From Palsa-504 sp963742795 (GTDB taxonomy: Bacteria > Actinomycetota > Actinomycetes > Streptosporangiales > Streptosporangiaceae), in the NCBI GenBank assembly GCA_963742795.1, contig CAVUNL010000005.1, positions 248,001 through 312,000 of the forward strand: a stretch of 64,000 nucleotides of DNA, given 5' to 3'. Shown piece after piece: positions 54,893 through 63,687 of this stretch (the first letter of the stretch is position 1; the number at the start of each line of letters is the position of its first letter). The notes below the pieces were generated by a model. The model made no database searches. It had not been told where the DNA came from and was given only the letters and a program-made list of their open reading frames with translations. The position numbers were made by a program, and so were the translations under genes.

Positions 54893-56934
54893 GCGCGAGG
54901 CGGCTCGGCGCGGATACGCTCCGGCGGACCAGGCTGACCGCCGGAGGCGCCCGGATCGGAGTGGGCCGCGCTGGTTGCGGCGGCCTGACCGTCACGTTCG
55001 GCGACCTGACCGTCACGGGGCCCGGCCACGCTACCATCGCTGGGTCCGGCCACGCCTGGCTGGGCCGAGGCCGGCTGCCCGAAGTAGTCGCTGATCAGCT
55101 CGCGCTGCTGGGCCAGGAGCTGGTCGAAGTGCTTGTCCACGTTCTGCTCGCCAATCGCTTCCGCGGTCAGGTACAGATCCCTGAGCTGCTCGAGCTTGCG
55201 CGCCCGGGCCCGCTCCGGTGCCTCCTGAGGGTCGCTCCCGGCCCCACCCGGCGACCGCTGCTCCGGCTCGGCGGACGGCTGCTGGCCGACCGTACCCGTC
55301 GGCGTACTGGAGGGCAGCAGCGGCTCGAACGGGCCGCGGGCCTGTTCATGCTGCGGAGCGGCATCCTCGGCCAGCAGGTCATACCAGTACGCGGCGTCGT
55401 CCGCGGACGGCCGCCGCGGTGATGACGTCGGCGTCGGCTCGCTGACCTCGCGGTATACGTACACGTCCCGGTCCGAGGCCCGCGCCGGATCGGCAGGCCG
55501 GGTAGGGTTCGGGCGGCCTCGGCTGCCCGGCGCCGGGCCGTTCGCGGTCCGGATGACCTGCGCGTACCCGCCGTCGAAGGGTGCGCTGGGACCGGCCGGA
55601 TCTGGTCCTGCCCAGGCACCCGGGCGTCCCGGTGCCGAGGTTCCCGGTCCCGCAGCTCGCGGTCCCGGTCCTGGGGATCCCGGTCCTGGGGATCCCGGTC
55701 CCGGGGATCCCGGTCCCGGGGATCCCGGTCCCGGGGATCCCGGTCCCGGGGATCCCGGTCCCGGGGGGCCGGGCGGCGAAGGCCGCCACCCGGCGGATGG
55801 GCCGTAGCCGGGAGCGGCTGACGGCCGGCCGGCTCCGGTCGCCCGGCCCGGCCCGGATGGCCCCGACCCGAACGGCGGCGACCCGGATGGCGGCGACCCG
55901 GGCGGGGCCGGCCCGGGGCGCGCGGCGCGGGAGGGATAGACGCGGTCGAAGGGCGGCCCCTGAGCACCGGGCCGCCACGGCTCGCGGGGCGGGGCCGCAT
56001 CACGCGGGGGATTCCCCGGCCGTTGCGCCGCGCCGGGACGCGGCGGCGGGCCCTCCCGGAACGGGGCACGTGGCCGGGCGCCCGGGGTCTCACCGGGCGG
56101 GAAGCCTGGCCTGGCAGGCGGGTTCTCGCGCGGGACGGGATCGCGCGGCGGGACGGGATCGCGCGGCGGGACGGGATCGCGCGGCGGGACGGGATCGCGC
56201 GGCGGAAAGGCCTCGCCGGGTGGGAAGGCCTCGCCTGGTCTCATCCGCCCCTGGGATGACATGGGCGGCTGAGGCGGGCGAGCGGCCTGGCTCGGCGGTG
56301 TTCCCCAGCCGGGGCCGGGCCCGGGCGCCGGATACGCTCCGGCTTGGTATCCAGGCCGAGGTGGAGCGGTCCCCGTGCGGCCCGCGGCGGGCCTCGCCTC
56401 GCCCGGGCTGCCGCGAGATGCGCCGGGTGGTGGGACGGGAGAAGGACCACCCGCCGTCGGCGGCCGGAAGGCCTCGCGAGCACCCCCGGAGGCTGGAGGC
56501 CTCATGGTCCCTTGAGGGCCGTCGAACCCGGGAGACCTAGCCGCGCCTGCGGAGCCTGGCGTGCGCGCATCGCGGGGAACGTCGATCAGGCCACCTGGTG
56601 AATACACGCTCGTCGGCTCCAGCGCCCGTCCGCGCCCCCGGCCCGAGCCCGGGGACGCCGCCGCCCGGCGCCGGTGACCAGCGGGCCGGCGGCGGCGCGA
56701 CCTTCCGGCCCGGGTGAACGCGAAAACCAGCAAGGTCACCAGGCCAACCGCGAGGCCCGCCACGCCTACGGCCACGCCCAGGCTGGTGTAATGACTACCG
56801 GAGTGCCGGCCGATCAGGTGGGTGGCCGTGCTTGCCACGACGAGAATCCCGCCCGCTATGACCATCACGGCGCTGACCACCGAGAGGATAATGACAAGCC
56901 GCACCCTCCGGGGAGGGGCGGTATTGGAGCGCAC
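54886..56934 (-). CDS. Pro/Gly-rich two-helix membrane protein
   Basis: 682 residues from a GTG. Two membrane helices come first (RLVIILSVVSAVMVIAGGIL and LGVAVGVAGLAVGLVTLLVF), then an Arg-rich stop-transfer patch. About 450 residues follow of disordered Pro/Gly/Arg sequence with tandem FPPRDPV and GSPGP units. The C-terminus is ordered: a helix ARKLEQLRDLYLTAEAIGEQ continuing with NVDKHFDQLLAQQRELISDYF. The layout is that of a cytoplasmic linker protein anchored in the membrane. No known family was recognised. The downstream dehydrogenase overlaps it by 7 bp. Confidence 0.75.
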   Translation of the reverse strand: MRSNTAPPRRVRLVIILSVVSAVMVIAGGILVVASTATHLIGRHSGSHYTSLGVAVGVAGLAVGLVTLLVFAFTRAGRSRRRRPAGHRRRAAASPGSGRGRGRALEPTSVYSPGGLIDVPRDARTPGSAGAARSPGFDGPQGTMRPPASGGAREAFRPPTAGGPSPVPPPGASRGSPGEARPAAGRTGTAPPRPGYQAGAYPAPGPGPGWGTPPSQAARPPQPPMSSQGRMRPGEAFPPGEAFPPRDPVPPRDPVPPRDPVPPRDPVPRENPPARPGFPPGETPGARPRAPFREGPPPRPGAAQRPGNPPRDAAPPREPWRPGAQGPPFDRVYPSRAARPGPAPPGSPPSGSPPFGSGPSGPGRATGAGRPSAAPGYGPSAGWRPSPPGPPGPGSPGPGSPGPGSPGPGSPGPGSPGPGSPGPGPRAAGPGTSAPGRPGAWAGPDPAGPSAPFDGGYAQVIRTANGPAPGSRGRPNPTRPADPARASDRDVYVYREVSEPTPTSSPRRPSADDAAYWYDLLAEDAAPQHEQARGPFEPLLPSSTPTGTVGQQPSAEPEQRSPGGAGSDPQEAPERARARKLEQLRDLYLTAEAIGEQNVDKHFDQLLAQQRELISDYFGQPASAQPGVAGPSDGSVAGPRDGQVAERDGQAAATSAAHSDPGASGGQPGPPERIRAEPPRAW
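55669..55770. repeat. 15-bp tandem repeat encoding GSPGP
   Basis: GGGGATCCCGGTCCC-type units repeat about six times inside the Pro/Gly-rich membrane protein gene. Confidence 0.85.
56126..56210. repeat. 18-bp tandem repeat encoding VPPRDP
   Basis: Units of CGCGGCGGGACGGGATCG repeat four times in the same gene, coding for PPRDPV repeats near residues 240-270. Confidence 0.8.
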
Positions 56935-57078
56935 CGCTCAACGATCGCATCGCGATATGCCCCCCGCAAGCCATACGGGCAGGTCCGCTCATTCCGACTT
57001 GCCTTCAGACGGTCATCCCCGGGGCCTTCGGGCAGGCCGCGTCCGTTCACCGTGCGGGGTCGGCGATACGTTAGGGCC

Positions 57079-57894
57079 ATGATCACTCAGGCGGACAAGG
57101 CGCGCCAGTTCCTGGCCCTGCACCGGCCGGGCAACCCCCTCCTGCTGCCGAACCCGTGGGACCTCGGCTCGGCCAGGCTGCTCGCGTCCCTGGGATTCCA
57201 GGCGCTGGCCACCACGAGCTCCGGCTTCGCCGCCTCGCTGGGCCGCAACGACGGCTCGGTAAGCCGGGAGGAGGCACTGGTCCACTCGGCGGTCATCGTC
57301 GCGGCGACTGACCTGCCGGTCTCGGCCGACCTGGAGAACGCCTTCGCGGATGAGCCCGCCGCCGTTGCCGAGACCATCGGACTGGCCATCGAGGTCGGGC
57401 TCGCGGGCGGCTCGGTGGAGGACTTCACCGGGCGCGAGGACGACCCGATCTACGACCTCCGGTTCGCGGCCGAGCGGGTGGCCGCGGCGGCGCAGATCGC
57501 CCACGTGGGCCCGGTTCCCTTTGTGCTCACCGCCCGCGCCGAGAACTACCTGCACGGACGGCCGGACCTGGCCGACACGATCACCAGGTTGCAGGCCTAC
57601 CAGGCGGCCGGCGCCGACGTGCTCTACGCGCCCGGCCTGCGCGACATCTCCGATATCCGCCAGGTGATCCGCGAGGTCGACCGGCCGGTCAACGTGCTGG
57701 CCGTCGGCGGCGCGCCTCCCGTGCCCGAGCTGGCCGAGGCCGGCACAAGCCGGATCTCGGTTGGCGGCTCGTTCGCGTTCGCGGCGCTGGGCGCCCTGGT
57801 CAGCGCGGCCACCGAACTGCGGGACCAGGGCACCTACGGCTACCAGGCGGCCAGTGCCATCGGACGGCAAGCCACCATGCAGGCCTTCGGCTGA
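57079..57894 (+). CDS. Isocitrate lyase/PEP mutase superfamily protein
   Basis: 271-residue TIM-barrel enzyme from ATG 57079. It has LLPNPWDLGSARLLASLGF, ATTSSGFAASLGRNDG, VSADLENAFAD and GGSVEDFTGREDDPIYD, the family's metal and substrate loops. The canonical KKCGH-type lyase motif is absent, so it is not a true isocitrate lyase; oxaloacetate hydrolase, carboxy-lyase or phosphonate-type activity are possible. It diverges from the Pro/Gly-rich gene, and no phosphonate genes are near. Confidence 0.85.
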   Translation: MITQADKARQFLALHRPGNPLLLPNPWDLGSARLLASLGFQALATTSSGFAASLGRNDGSVSREEALVHSAVIVAATDLPVSADLENAFADEPAAVAETIGLAIEVGLAGGSVEDFTGREDDPIYDLRFAAERVAAAAQIAHVGPVPFVLTARAENYLHGRPDLADTITRLQAYQAAGADVLYAPGLRDISDIRQVIREVDRPVNVLAVGGAPPVPELAEAGTSRISVGGSFAFAALGALVSAATELRDQGTYGYQAASAIGRQATMQAFG

Positions 57895-57914
57895 CGGGTG
57901 GATCGCGGGACCGG

Positions 57915-58844
57915 CTAGAACTGCGGCACTACGTCCGAGGCGATCAAGGCCAGGTGATCGAGGTCGCTGAGGTCAAGCACCTGTAGGTAGACCCGTTCCG
58001 CTCCGATCTCGGCGTACTCCGCGATCTTGGCCGCGACCTCGCCGGGCGTGCCGCCCAGGCCGTGTTCGCGCATATCGGCGGGCTCACGGCCGATCGCGGC
58101 GGCCCGGCGCCGGAACTCGTCTTCGTCCTTTCCGCAGCACACCGTCTGCGCGACCGAGTAGGTCATGGTCGCCGGGTAGCGCCCGGCCGCCTCGCAGGCC
58201 TCGCGGACGCGCGCGAACCCGGCCGCTGAATCCGGCACCGACTGGAACGGCGCGTTGAACTCGTCCGCGAACCGGGCCGCCAGCCGGGGCGTCCGGCGGG
58301 CACCCGCGCCGCCGAGCAGGACCGGCGGGCGCGGCCGCTGAGCGGGCTTCGGCAGGGCGGGCGAATCGGCCACCCGGTAGTGCGCCCCGTCGAAGGAGAA
58401 CGTCTCGCCCTCGGCCGTCCCCCACAGCCCGGTGATGACCGCGAGCTGCTCCTCCAGAATGTCGAAGCGCTCGCCCAGCGAGGGGAACGGAATGCCGTAG
58501 GCGGCGTGCTCGGCCTCGAACCAGCCGGCGCCGAGGCCGAACTCGACCCGGCCGCCGCTCATCTGGTCGACCTGCGCCACCGTGATCGCGAGCGGGCCGG
58601 GAAGCCGGAACGTGGCCGCGCTCATCAGCGTCCCGAGCCTGATGCGGCTGGTCTCAATGGCCAGGCCTGCCAGCGTGGTCCAGGCGTCGGTCGGGCCGGG
58701 CAGCCCGGAGCCGTCGCCCATCTTCAGGTAGTGGTCGGACCTGAAGAACGCGTCGAACCCGAGCTCCTCGGTGGCCACCGCGACGTTCCGCAGCGTCTGG
58801 TAGTCAGCCCCCTGCTGCGGCTCGGTAAAGATCCGGAATTTCAT
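57915..58844 (-). CDS. LLM class flavin/F420-dependent oxidoreductase (4)
   Basis: 309-residue member of the F420-dependent LLM family. FRIFTEPQQGADYQTL, LGFDAFFRSDHYLKMGDG, SRIRLGTLMSAATFRLPG, MSGGRVEFGLGAGWFEAEH and PPVLLGGAGARRTPRLAARF are all intact. The C-terminal part is longer than in copy 3. Substrate not known. Its ATG overlaps the end of a small hypothetical gene by 4 bp (ATGA), implying coupling. Confidence 0.9.
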   Translation of the reverse strand: MKFRIFTEPQQGADYQTLRNVAVATEELGFDAFFRSDHYLKMGDGSGLPGPTDAWTTLAGLAIETSRIRLGTLMSAATFRLPGPLAITVAQVDQMSGGRVEFGLGAGWFEAEHAAYGIPFPSLGERFDILEEQLAVITGLWGTAEGETFSFDGAHYRVADSPALPKPAQRPRPPVLLGGAGARRTPRLAARFADEFNAPFQSVPDSAAGFARVREACEAAGRYPATMTYSVAQTVCCGKDEDEFRRRAAAIGREPADMREHGLGGTPGEVAAKIAEYAEIGAERVYLQVLDLSDLDHLALIASDVVPQF

Positions 58845-59152
58845 GCCCCCATCCTGCCAGGCCCCCGTGGATCATCAGGGTCGGCAGGGGAGAAGAAGCG
58901 GTTCCAGCTCACCTCGCCCGCCCCGGTGCGCTGGCCCAGCCAGCTCACCCCGGTCCGGACGTAGCACGGGGCCAGCGTGCGCTGCGCCATGGCCGGCCGC
59001 ACCGCGTCGATGATGACCACGATGGCCCGGCCCGAGCCGAGGCACTCCTCGCCCGCCCGCATGGCCCGGCCGCGGTCGTCGGTAATCCCCATGGCGACTG
59101 ACGATCCAGAGGCACCGTTCAGCGCCGTCCACGAGTAGAAGATCAAGATCAT
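58841..59152 (-). CDS. Small hypothetical protein
   Basis: 103 residues. It opens MILIFYSWTALNGASGSSVAM and has a central ECLGSGRAIVVIIDAVRPAM helix-strand unit and an RTGVSWLGQRTGAGEVSWNRFF end. I recall similar short actinobacterial proteins of unknown function but cannot name a family. Translation is coupled to the LLM gene through an ATGA overlap. It diverges from the small GntR gene. Confidence 0.65.
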   Translation of the reverse strand: MILIFYSWTALNGASGSSVAMGITDDRGRAMRAGEECLGSGRAIVVIIDAVRPAMAQRTLAPCYVRTGVSWLGQRTGAGEVSWNRFFSPADPDDPRGPGRMGA

Positions 59153-59268
59153 GACCTGTCCTGGATTCTGCCTCCGCGCGGTTTGACGGGCCCGTAACGA
59201 CCCCGACGGTTTCAGACGTTAACGCACTATTGATTCCTCGTCTAATCTCGACTAGTGTCGAAGCGTTG

Positions 59269-59290
59269 CGATTGGCAATATTGCCAATCG
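59269..59290. promoter_or_regulatory. Perfect 22-bp palindrome before gntR gene
   Basis: CGATTGGCAAT is followed immediately by its exact reverse complement ATTGCCAATCG, with no spacer. It ends 14 bp before the GTG start of the small GntR gene and lies in an AT-rich stretch. A self-controlled operator is the likely role. Confidence 0.7.
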
Positions 59291-59304
59291 AGTACGGTAC
59301 GAGA

Positions 59305-59559
59305 GTGTCGATAAGTGACGAATCGGACCCAAGAGCCTATGTGCGCTTGGCCGCCCTATTGCGCCGGCAGATTGCCGAGGGAACCCTCGCGCCCGGCATG
59401 CCGACGCCGTCTATCACTACCCTGAGCCAGCAGTACGGCCACGCGCGGCAGACGTGCGCCAAGGCGCTGCGGGTGCTGGAAGATGAAGGCCTGCTCGTCC
59501 GCATCCCCGGGCTCGGCTACTACGTTAAGGGAACGACCGGCACCGAGACGCCCGCCTAG
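59305..59559 (+). CDS. Small GntR-family regulator (winged HTH only)
   Basis: 84 residues from GTG 59305. It has only the GntR winged HTH: YVRLAALLRRQIAEGTLAPG, SITTLSQQYGHARQTCAKAL and RVLEDEGLLVRIPGLGYYV. No ligand-binding domain is present. The upstream palindrome at 59269-59290 is the likely operator. It lies 11 bp upstream of the adenylate-kinase-like gene and probably shares its transcript. Small stand-alone GntR proteins are known in actinobacteria. Confidence 0.85.
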   Translation: MSISDESDPRAYVRLAALLRRQIAEGTLAPGMPTPSITTLSQQYGHARQTCAKALRVLEDEGLLVRIPGLGYYVKGTTGTETPA

Positions 59560-59570
59560 CTGGAGGCACG

Positions 59571-60125
59571 TTGAAGCTACTGCTAGTCGGCGCGCCGGGC
59601 AGCGGCAAGGGGACGCAGGGCCGCAAGTTGGCCTCGCTCTACGGCATCGAGCACATCTCCTCCGGGGAGGTCCTGCGGACTGAGGTCCGGGCCGGCACTC
59701 CCCTGGGCCAGGAGGTGGCGGCCTTCCAGCGCCGCGGCGACCTGGTCCCGGACCAGATCGTCTTCGACCTGGTCATCCCGGTGGTGGCCGCCGCCGCTGC
59801 CCGCGGCGGATACATCCTGGACGGGTTCCCCCGCACCGTGTCTCAGGCCCTGAAGGCCGCCGACGTCGCCCGGCAGCTCGACCTGACCCTGGACGCCGCG
59901 ATCTACCTGAACGTGCCCGGACCGGTCCTGCTGCAGCGGCTGCTTTCCCGGGCCCGCCCGGACGACACGGCCGAGGTGATCAAGCACCGGCTCGAGGTGT
60001 TCACCGAGACCACCAGCCCCCTTATCGCCTACTACCGGCAGCGAGGCATCCTGCTGGAAGTGGAAGGTGACAAGCCGCCCGAGGCGATCACCGCCGAGAT
60101 CCAGGCTCGCCTGGATGATCGGTGA
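59571..60125 (+). CDS. Short adenylate kinase-like nucleoside monophosphate kinase
   Basis: 184-residue P-loop kinase starting at TTG 59571 with GGAGG 5 bases upstream. P-loop GAPGSGKGTQ, AMP site segments ISSGEVLRTEV and LDGFPRTVSQAL, and RARPDDTAEVIKHRLEVF are visible. The LID insertion is short, with no zinc-type cysteines, as in the short (about 180-residue) adenylate kinases. It would phosphorylate AMP or a related nucleotide. It may be a second, non-housekeeping kinase. The end overlaps the convergent RNA methyltransferase gene by 38 bp. Confidence 0.85.
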   Translation: MKLLLVGAPGSGKGTQGRKLASLYGIEHISSGEVLRTEVRAGTPLGQEVAAFQRRGDLVPDQIVFDLVIPVVAAAAARGGYILDGFPRTVSQALKAADVARQLDLTLDAAIYLNVPGPVLLQRLLSRARPDDTAEVIKHRLEVFTETTSPLIAYYRQRGILLEVEGDKPPEAITAEIQARLDDR

Positions 60126-61437
60126 CCCCGCCGGCGGTCAAGGTCGCGACGCACTCGACGTGGTGGGTCATGGGGAACGCGTCGAAGGCGCGCAAGCCCT
60201 CCAGAATCCAGCCTCGTCCGGTCAGCAGCCCGATATCACGGGCCAGCGTGGCCGGGTCACAGGACACGTAGGCGAGGCGGTCGATCCCGTTCTGGCCCGC
60301 GCTGAGGTACTCGATGACCTCGCGAGCCAGCCCGGACCTGGGCGGGTCGGCCACCGCCAGCCGGGCGGCCGGGAGGCCGCCCCGGGTCAGTACCGACGCC
60401 ACGTCGCCCTTGTGCACCCGGGCCCAGGGCCACTCCCGCAGGTTATGCCGGGCGTCCCGGACCGCCGCGTCGTCGGCCTCGACGCCGACGACCATTCCGC
60501 CCGGCCCGACCGCTGGGGCCAGGACCCCGGCAAACAGGCCCGCGCCGCAGTACAGGTCGAGTGCCACGTCGCCCGGCCGGGCCTCGAGGCTGGCCAGTAC
60601 GGCGGCGGTCAGCACGTCCGCCGCAGCGGGATGCACCTGCCAGAACGCTCCCGCGCTGACCCGCCAGTCCCGGCCCGCCGCGTGCTGGCTGAGGTAGCCG
60701 CGGCCGCGCACCGGGGTCAGACGGCGGCTGGCCCGGCGGAGCACCGTATCCGCGGCGACCTGCTCCGCCGCGGTTCCCGCGCTCCGGCCCGGTGAGACGA
60801 TCACGGCCCGTTCCCCCGATTCGGTGGCCACCAGGGCCTCGACCGAGGCCTCGCCGGGCCACCGGCGCCGGGTGAGCTCCAGCTCGGTGATGGCCGGGTG
60901 GGCGATCAGGCACTCCCCCACGTCGATGATCCGGTGCGAGCGGTGGGCGCGCAGCCCGGCCACGCCGTCGTCCCGCACCGCGAACTGCACCCGGGTGCGC
61001 CAGCCCAGGCCAGCGCCGCGACGCTGCCCATCTTCGGCCGCCGGGTTCTGGTCGCCTTCCTGGTCGCCCGGCAGGGCCTCCACCGTGACCTCGCGGTCAA
61101 GGCCCGCGATCCGCCGCAATTGCTGGCGGATCACCGCGGCCTTGAGCGCGCGCTGGGCGGGCAACGTGGCGTGCTGCCAGTCGCAACCGCCGCAGCCGCC
61201 GGGCCTCGCGTGAGGGCAGGGCGGCGCGATCCGGTCGGGCGACGCGGACAGGATCTCTACCGCCTCGGCCCGCACGAGGCGAGAGGTGACCTCAGTGACG
61301 CGGGCTATCACCCGCTCCCCTGGCAGCGCGTGGCGCACGAACAGCACCGGGCCATCGGCCGGCCGGGCAACGCACCAACCGCCGTGGGCCACGTCAGAGG
61401 CCGTTACCTCGACGACCTGACCGGTGTGGTAATTCAT
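60088..61437 (-). CDS. TRAM-domain RNA (uracil-5-)methyltransferase family protein
   Basis: Class I SAM RNA methyltransferase of the TrmA/RumA family, 449 residues from ATG 61437. The N-terminal TRAM beta-barrel begins GQVVEVTASDVAHGGWCVAR. A 4Fe-4S motif is CPHARPGGCGGCDWQHA. The SAM motif is ALDLYCGAGLFAGVLA. The catalytic region includes ADPPRSGL and the nucleophile Cys in YVSCDPATLARD. It should methylate uridine in tRNA or rRNA. A GTG six codons earlier is a possible start. It diverges from the trkA pair. Confidence 0.9.
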   Translation of the reverse strand: MNYHTGQVVEVTASDVAHGGWCVARPADGPVLFVRHALPGERVIARVTEVTSRLVRAEAVEILSASPDRIAPPCPHARPGGCGGCDWQHATLPAQRALKAAVIRQQLRRIAGLDREVTVEALPGDQEGDQNPAAEDGQRRGAGLGWRTRVQFAVRDDGVAGLRAHRSHRIIDVGECLIAHPAITELELTRRRWPGEASVEALVATESGERAVIVSPGRSAGTAAEQVAADTVLRRASRRLTPVRGRGYLSQHAAGRDWRVSAGAFWQVHPAAADVLTAAVLASLEARPGDVALDLYCGAGLFAGVLAPAVGPGGMVVGVEADDAAVRDARHNLREWPWARVHKGDVASVLTRGGLPAARLAVADPPRSGLAREVIEYLSAGQNGIDRLAYVSCDPATLARDIGLLTGRGWILEGLRAFDAFPMTHHVECVATLTAGGVTDHPGEPGSRR

Positions 61438-61518
61438 GGGGTCGAATTCTCGCACGTAAGGGCATAGCTTTGGCGAGGCACCCCGGATCGGGGACTCCGC
61501 TTACCTGGAGGGACGGTC

Positions 61519-62181
61519 ATGCACATCGTGATCATGGGCTGCGGACGAGTCGGGTCGACGCTGGCTCACATCCTCGAGGACCGAGGCGCCAGCATCGCGG
61601 TCATCGACAGGGATCCCGAAGCGTTCCGCAGGCTCGGGTCGTCCTTCAAGGGCGACAAGATTACCGGCATCGGCTTCGACCGAACCGTCCTCACCCAGGC
61701 GGGCACCGAGCGCGCGGACGCCTTCGCCGCGGTGAGCAGTGGCGACAACTCCAACATCATCGCGGCCCGGGTGGCCCGCGAGGTCTTCGGCGTGCAGCGG
61801 GTCGCGGCCCGGATCTACGACCCGCGGCGAGCCGAGGTCTACGAACGGCTGGGCATTCCCACTGTGGCTACGGTGCGCTGGACCGCCGACCAGATGCTGC
61901 GCAAACTGCTCCCGGAGGGCAGCGAGGCGCTCTGGCGGGACCCCACGGGGAAGATCGTGCTGGCCGAGGTCGCGTTCTCACCGCACTGGATCGGCGAGCA
62001 GGTCAAGTCGGTTGAGGCCAGCACGCTGACCCGGATCGTGTTCGTCGACCGGCTCGGCCAGGCATTCGTGCCCGACGGCGGAACCGTCTTGCAAGAAGGC
62101 GACGTGATCCACGTCCTAGCCAGGGAAGACGACATGGACCGGATCGCCGCGGCCTTCGCGGCCCGGGGAGGGGGACACTGA
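61519..62181 (+). CDS. trkA: TrkA-type potassium uptake regulator, copy 1
   Basis: 220-residue cytosolic K+ channel/transport gating protein with an N-terminal RCK domain (GCGRVGSTLA, NAD/nucleotide binding) and a C-terminal RCK-C domain (FVPDGGTVLQEGDVIHVL). GGAGGGAC lies before the ATG. Its TGA overlaps the ATG of the second TrkA gene (TGATG), so both are co-translated. No TrkH/TrkG membrane partner is within the window. Confidence 0.93.
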   Translation: MHIVIMGCGRVGSTLAHILEDRGASIAVIDRDPEAFRRLGSSFKGDKITGIGFDRTVLTQAGTERADAFAAVSSGDNSNIIAARVAREVFGVQRVAARIYDPRRAEVYERLGIPTVATVRWTADQMLRKLLPEGSEALWRDPTGKIVLAEVAFSPHWIGEQVKSVEASTLTRIVFVDRLGQAFVPDGGTVLQEGDVIHVLAREDDMDRIAAAFAARGGGH

Positions 62182-62849
62182 TGCGGGTCGCGATAGCCGG
62201 TGCCGGGGCGGTCGGCCGCTCCATCGCCAGCGAACTGCTGGAGAACGGGCACGAGGTGCTGCTCATCGACCACGACCCCAAGGCGATCGCGATCGAGGCC
62301 GTGCCGCGGGCCGAATGGCTGCTCGCCGACGCGTGCGAGATCAGCTCCCTCGACGATGCGCAGTTGTACCGGTGCAACGTGGTCATCGCGGCGACCGGCG
62401 ACGACAAGGCGAACCTGGTGGTAGCGCTGCTGGCCAAGACCGAGTACGGGGTACCCCGGGTCGTGGCGCGGGTGAACGACCCGAGCAACGAGTGGCTGTA
62501 CAACGAATCGTGGGGCGTCGACGTCGCGGTCTCCACCCCGCGGCTGCTCTCGGCCCTGGTCGAGGAGGCGGTCAGCGTCGGCGACCTGGTACGGCTGATG
62601 ACGTTCGGGCAGAGCGAGGCCAGCCTGGTCGAGCTGACCATGCCGGCCGAGGCACCGCTGGTCGGACAGCGCGTCGGCGGCATCGACTGGCCCGCGGACA
62701 CCTCGCTGGTCGCCATCTTGCGGGAGGGCCGGGTCCTGGTCCCGCATGCCGATGATCCGCTCCAGGCCGGTGACGAGCTGTTCTTCGTAACCAGCGAGGA
62801 CGTGGAGGAGGAGCTCGGGCGCCTGTTGAGCGCTAACGAGTCTCGGTGA
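62181..62849 (+). CDS. trkA: TrkA-type potassium uptake regulator, copy 2
   Basis: 222-residue partner of the preceding TrkA. It has the RCK-N motif IAGAGAVGRSIASELL, the IDHDPKAI acidic end of strand 2, and a complete RCK-C domain ending DPLQAGDELFFVTSEDVEEEL. The two probably form a hetero-complex on an ion transporter. The 3' end overlaps the convergent DUF3710 gene by 17 bp. Confidence 0.93.
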   Translation: MRVAIAGAGAVGRSIASELLENGHEVLLIDHDPKAIAIEAVPRAEWLLADACEISSLDDAQLYRCNVVIAATGDDKANLVVALLAKTEYGVPRVVARVNDPSNEWLYNESWGVDVAVSTPRLLSALVEEAVSVGDLVRLMTFGQSEASLVELTMPAEAPLVGQRVGGIDWPADTSLVAILREGRVLVPHADDPLQAGDELFFVTSEDVEEELGRLLSANESR

Positions 62850-63663
62850 ACTCCGGACCGCGGTCGAAGGGGTTCAGGTCGGGCTGGAACCTGTTCTCCT
62901 CGGCCGCGGCGGCGGCCTGCTCCTCGAACGCCTTCTGAGCTTCCGGCGGCAGCCGCAGCTCCAGGATGTCCCGCGGCGGCACCGGGTGCTCGCCGCGCAC
63001 CACTACGACGTCCCTGAAGATCTCCTCAAGCAGTCCGGCGGGCGCCCCACCCACCTCCCCTTCCCCCTTCATGGCGGCCGGGCCGGTGAACAAGCCGCGC
63101 AAGAACCAGCGCGGGCCGTCGACACCGACGAACCGGACCGGCCGCATCCCTGAGGCGGGCTGCCCGGGTTCGATCGGCACTCGGGCCATGAGCTCGGTAC
63201 CGAACGACCCCTGGATCTCCTGGCTGTCCCCGCCCGCCTCGCGCACCTCCTTGGCGATTTCGGCCCGGATGTCATCCCACAGCGCGCCTCGCCGCGCCGC
63301 GGCGAACGCCTGGACCTGCATCTCGCTCTCGCCGTGCCGGATGGTCACCCACGCACCGTGCTGGTCGGCCATGACGAGCTGAATCTCGTGCTCTGGACCC
63401 ATCGGTACCTGCAGGCTGCCCAGGTCAACCCGCTCTCGCGGCGGGAAGGACTCCCCGGCGTCCCAGGGGCCGTATAGCCCCGGGGGGACGACCCCCCGGG
63501 ATCCCCCCGATCCTGGGGGGGAACCCTCCCCCCCAGACCCCCCTTGGCCTGCCGGCTCGTCGTAGGCCCCATCGTCGAACTCGTCGTCGGCCAGTTCCTG
63601 ACCGTCCTCGGGTTCGCTGGGCCAGTCCCGGCCAACGTCTGCTGAACGACGTCGACGAAACAC
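62833..63663 (-). CDS. DUF3710 protein
   Basis: 276-residue actinobacterial protein. A Gly/Glu/Pro-rich disordered N-terminus includes long G and C runs (63475-63545). The conserved DUF3710 domain runs from RVDLGSLQVPMGPEHEIQLV through MRPVRFVGVDGPRWFLRGLF to VPPRDILELRLP. Function unknown. It lies just downstream of dut on the same strand, a neighbourhood kept in many actinobacteria. Confidence 0.9.
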   Translation of the reverse strand: MFRRRRSADVGRDWPSEPEDGQELADDEFDDGAYDEPAGQGGSGGEGSPPGSGGSRGVVPPGLYGPWDAGESFPPRERVDLGSLQVPMGPEHEIQLVMADQHGAWVTIRHGESEMQVQAFAAARRGALWDDIRAEIAKEVREAGGDSQEIQGSFGTELMARVPIEPGQPASGMRPVRFVGVDGPRWFLRGLFTGPAAMKGEGEVGGAPAGLLEEIFRDVVVVRGEHPVPPRDILELRLPPEAQKAFEEQAAAAAEENRFQPDLNPFDRGPEFTETR

Positions 63664-63687
63664 TTCGTACGCTCCTTCTTCTGCTGC

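Noticed and set aside
55669..56210. Regular short repeats as a possible CRISPR array
   Set aside because: Units are 15-18 bp with no unique spacers and are in frame within a Pro/Gly-rich coding region.
57079..57894. Phosphonate biosynthesis locus (PEP mutase-like gene)
   Set aside because: No decarboxylase, transaminase or other phosphonate gene is nearby, and the sequence fits the broader superfamily only.
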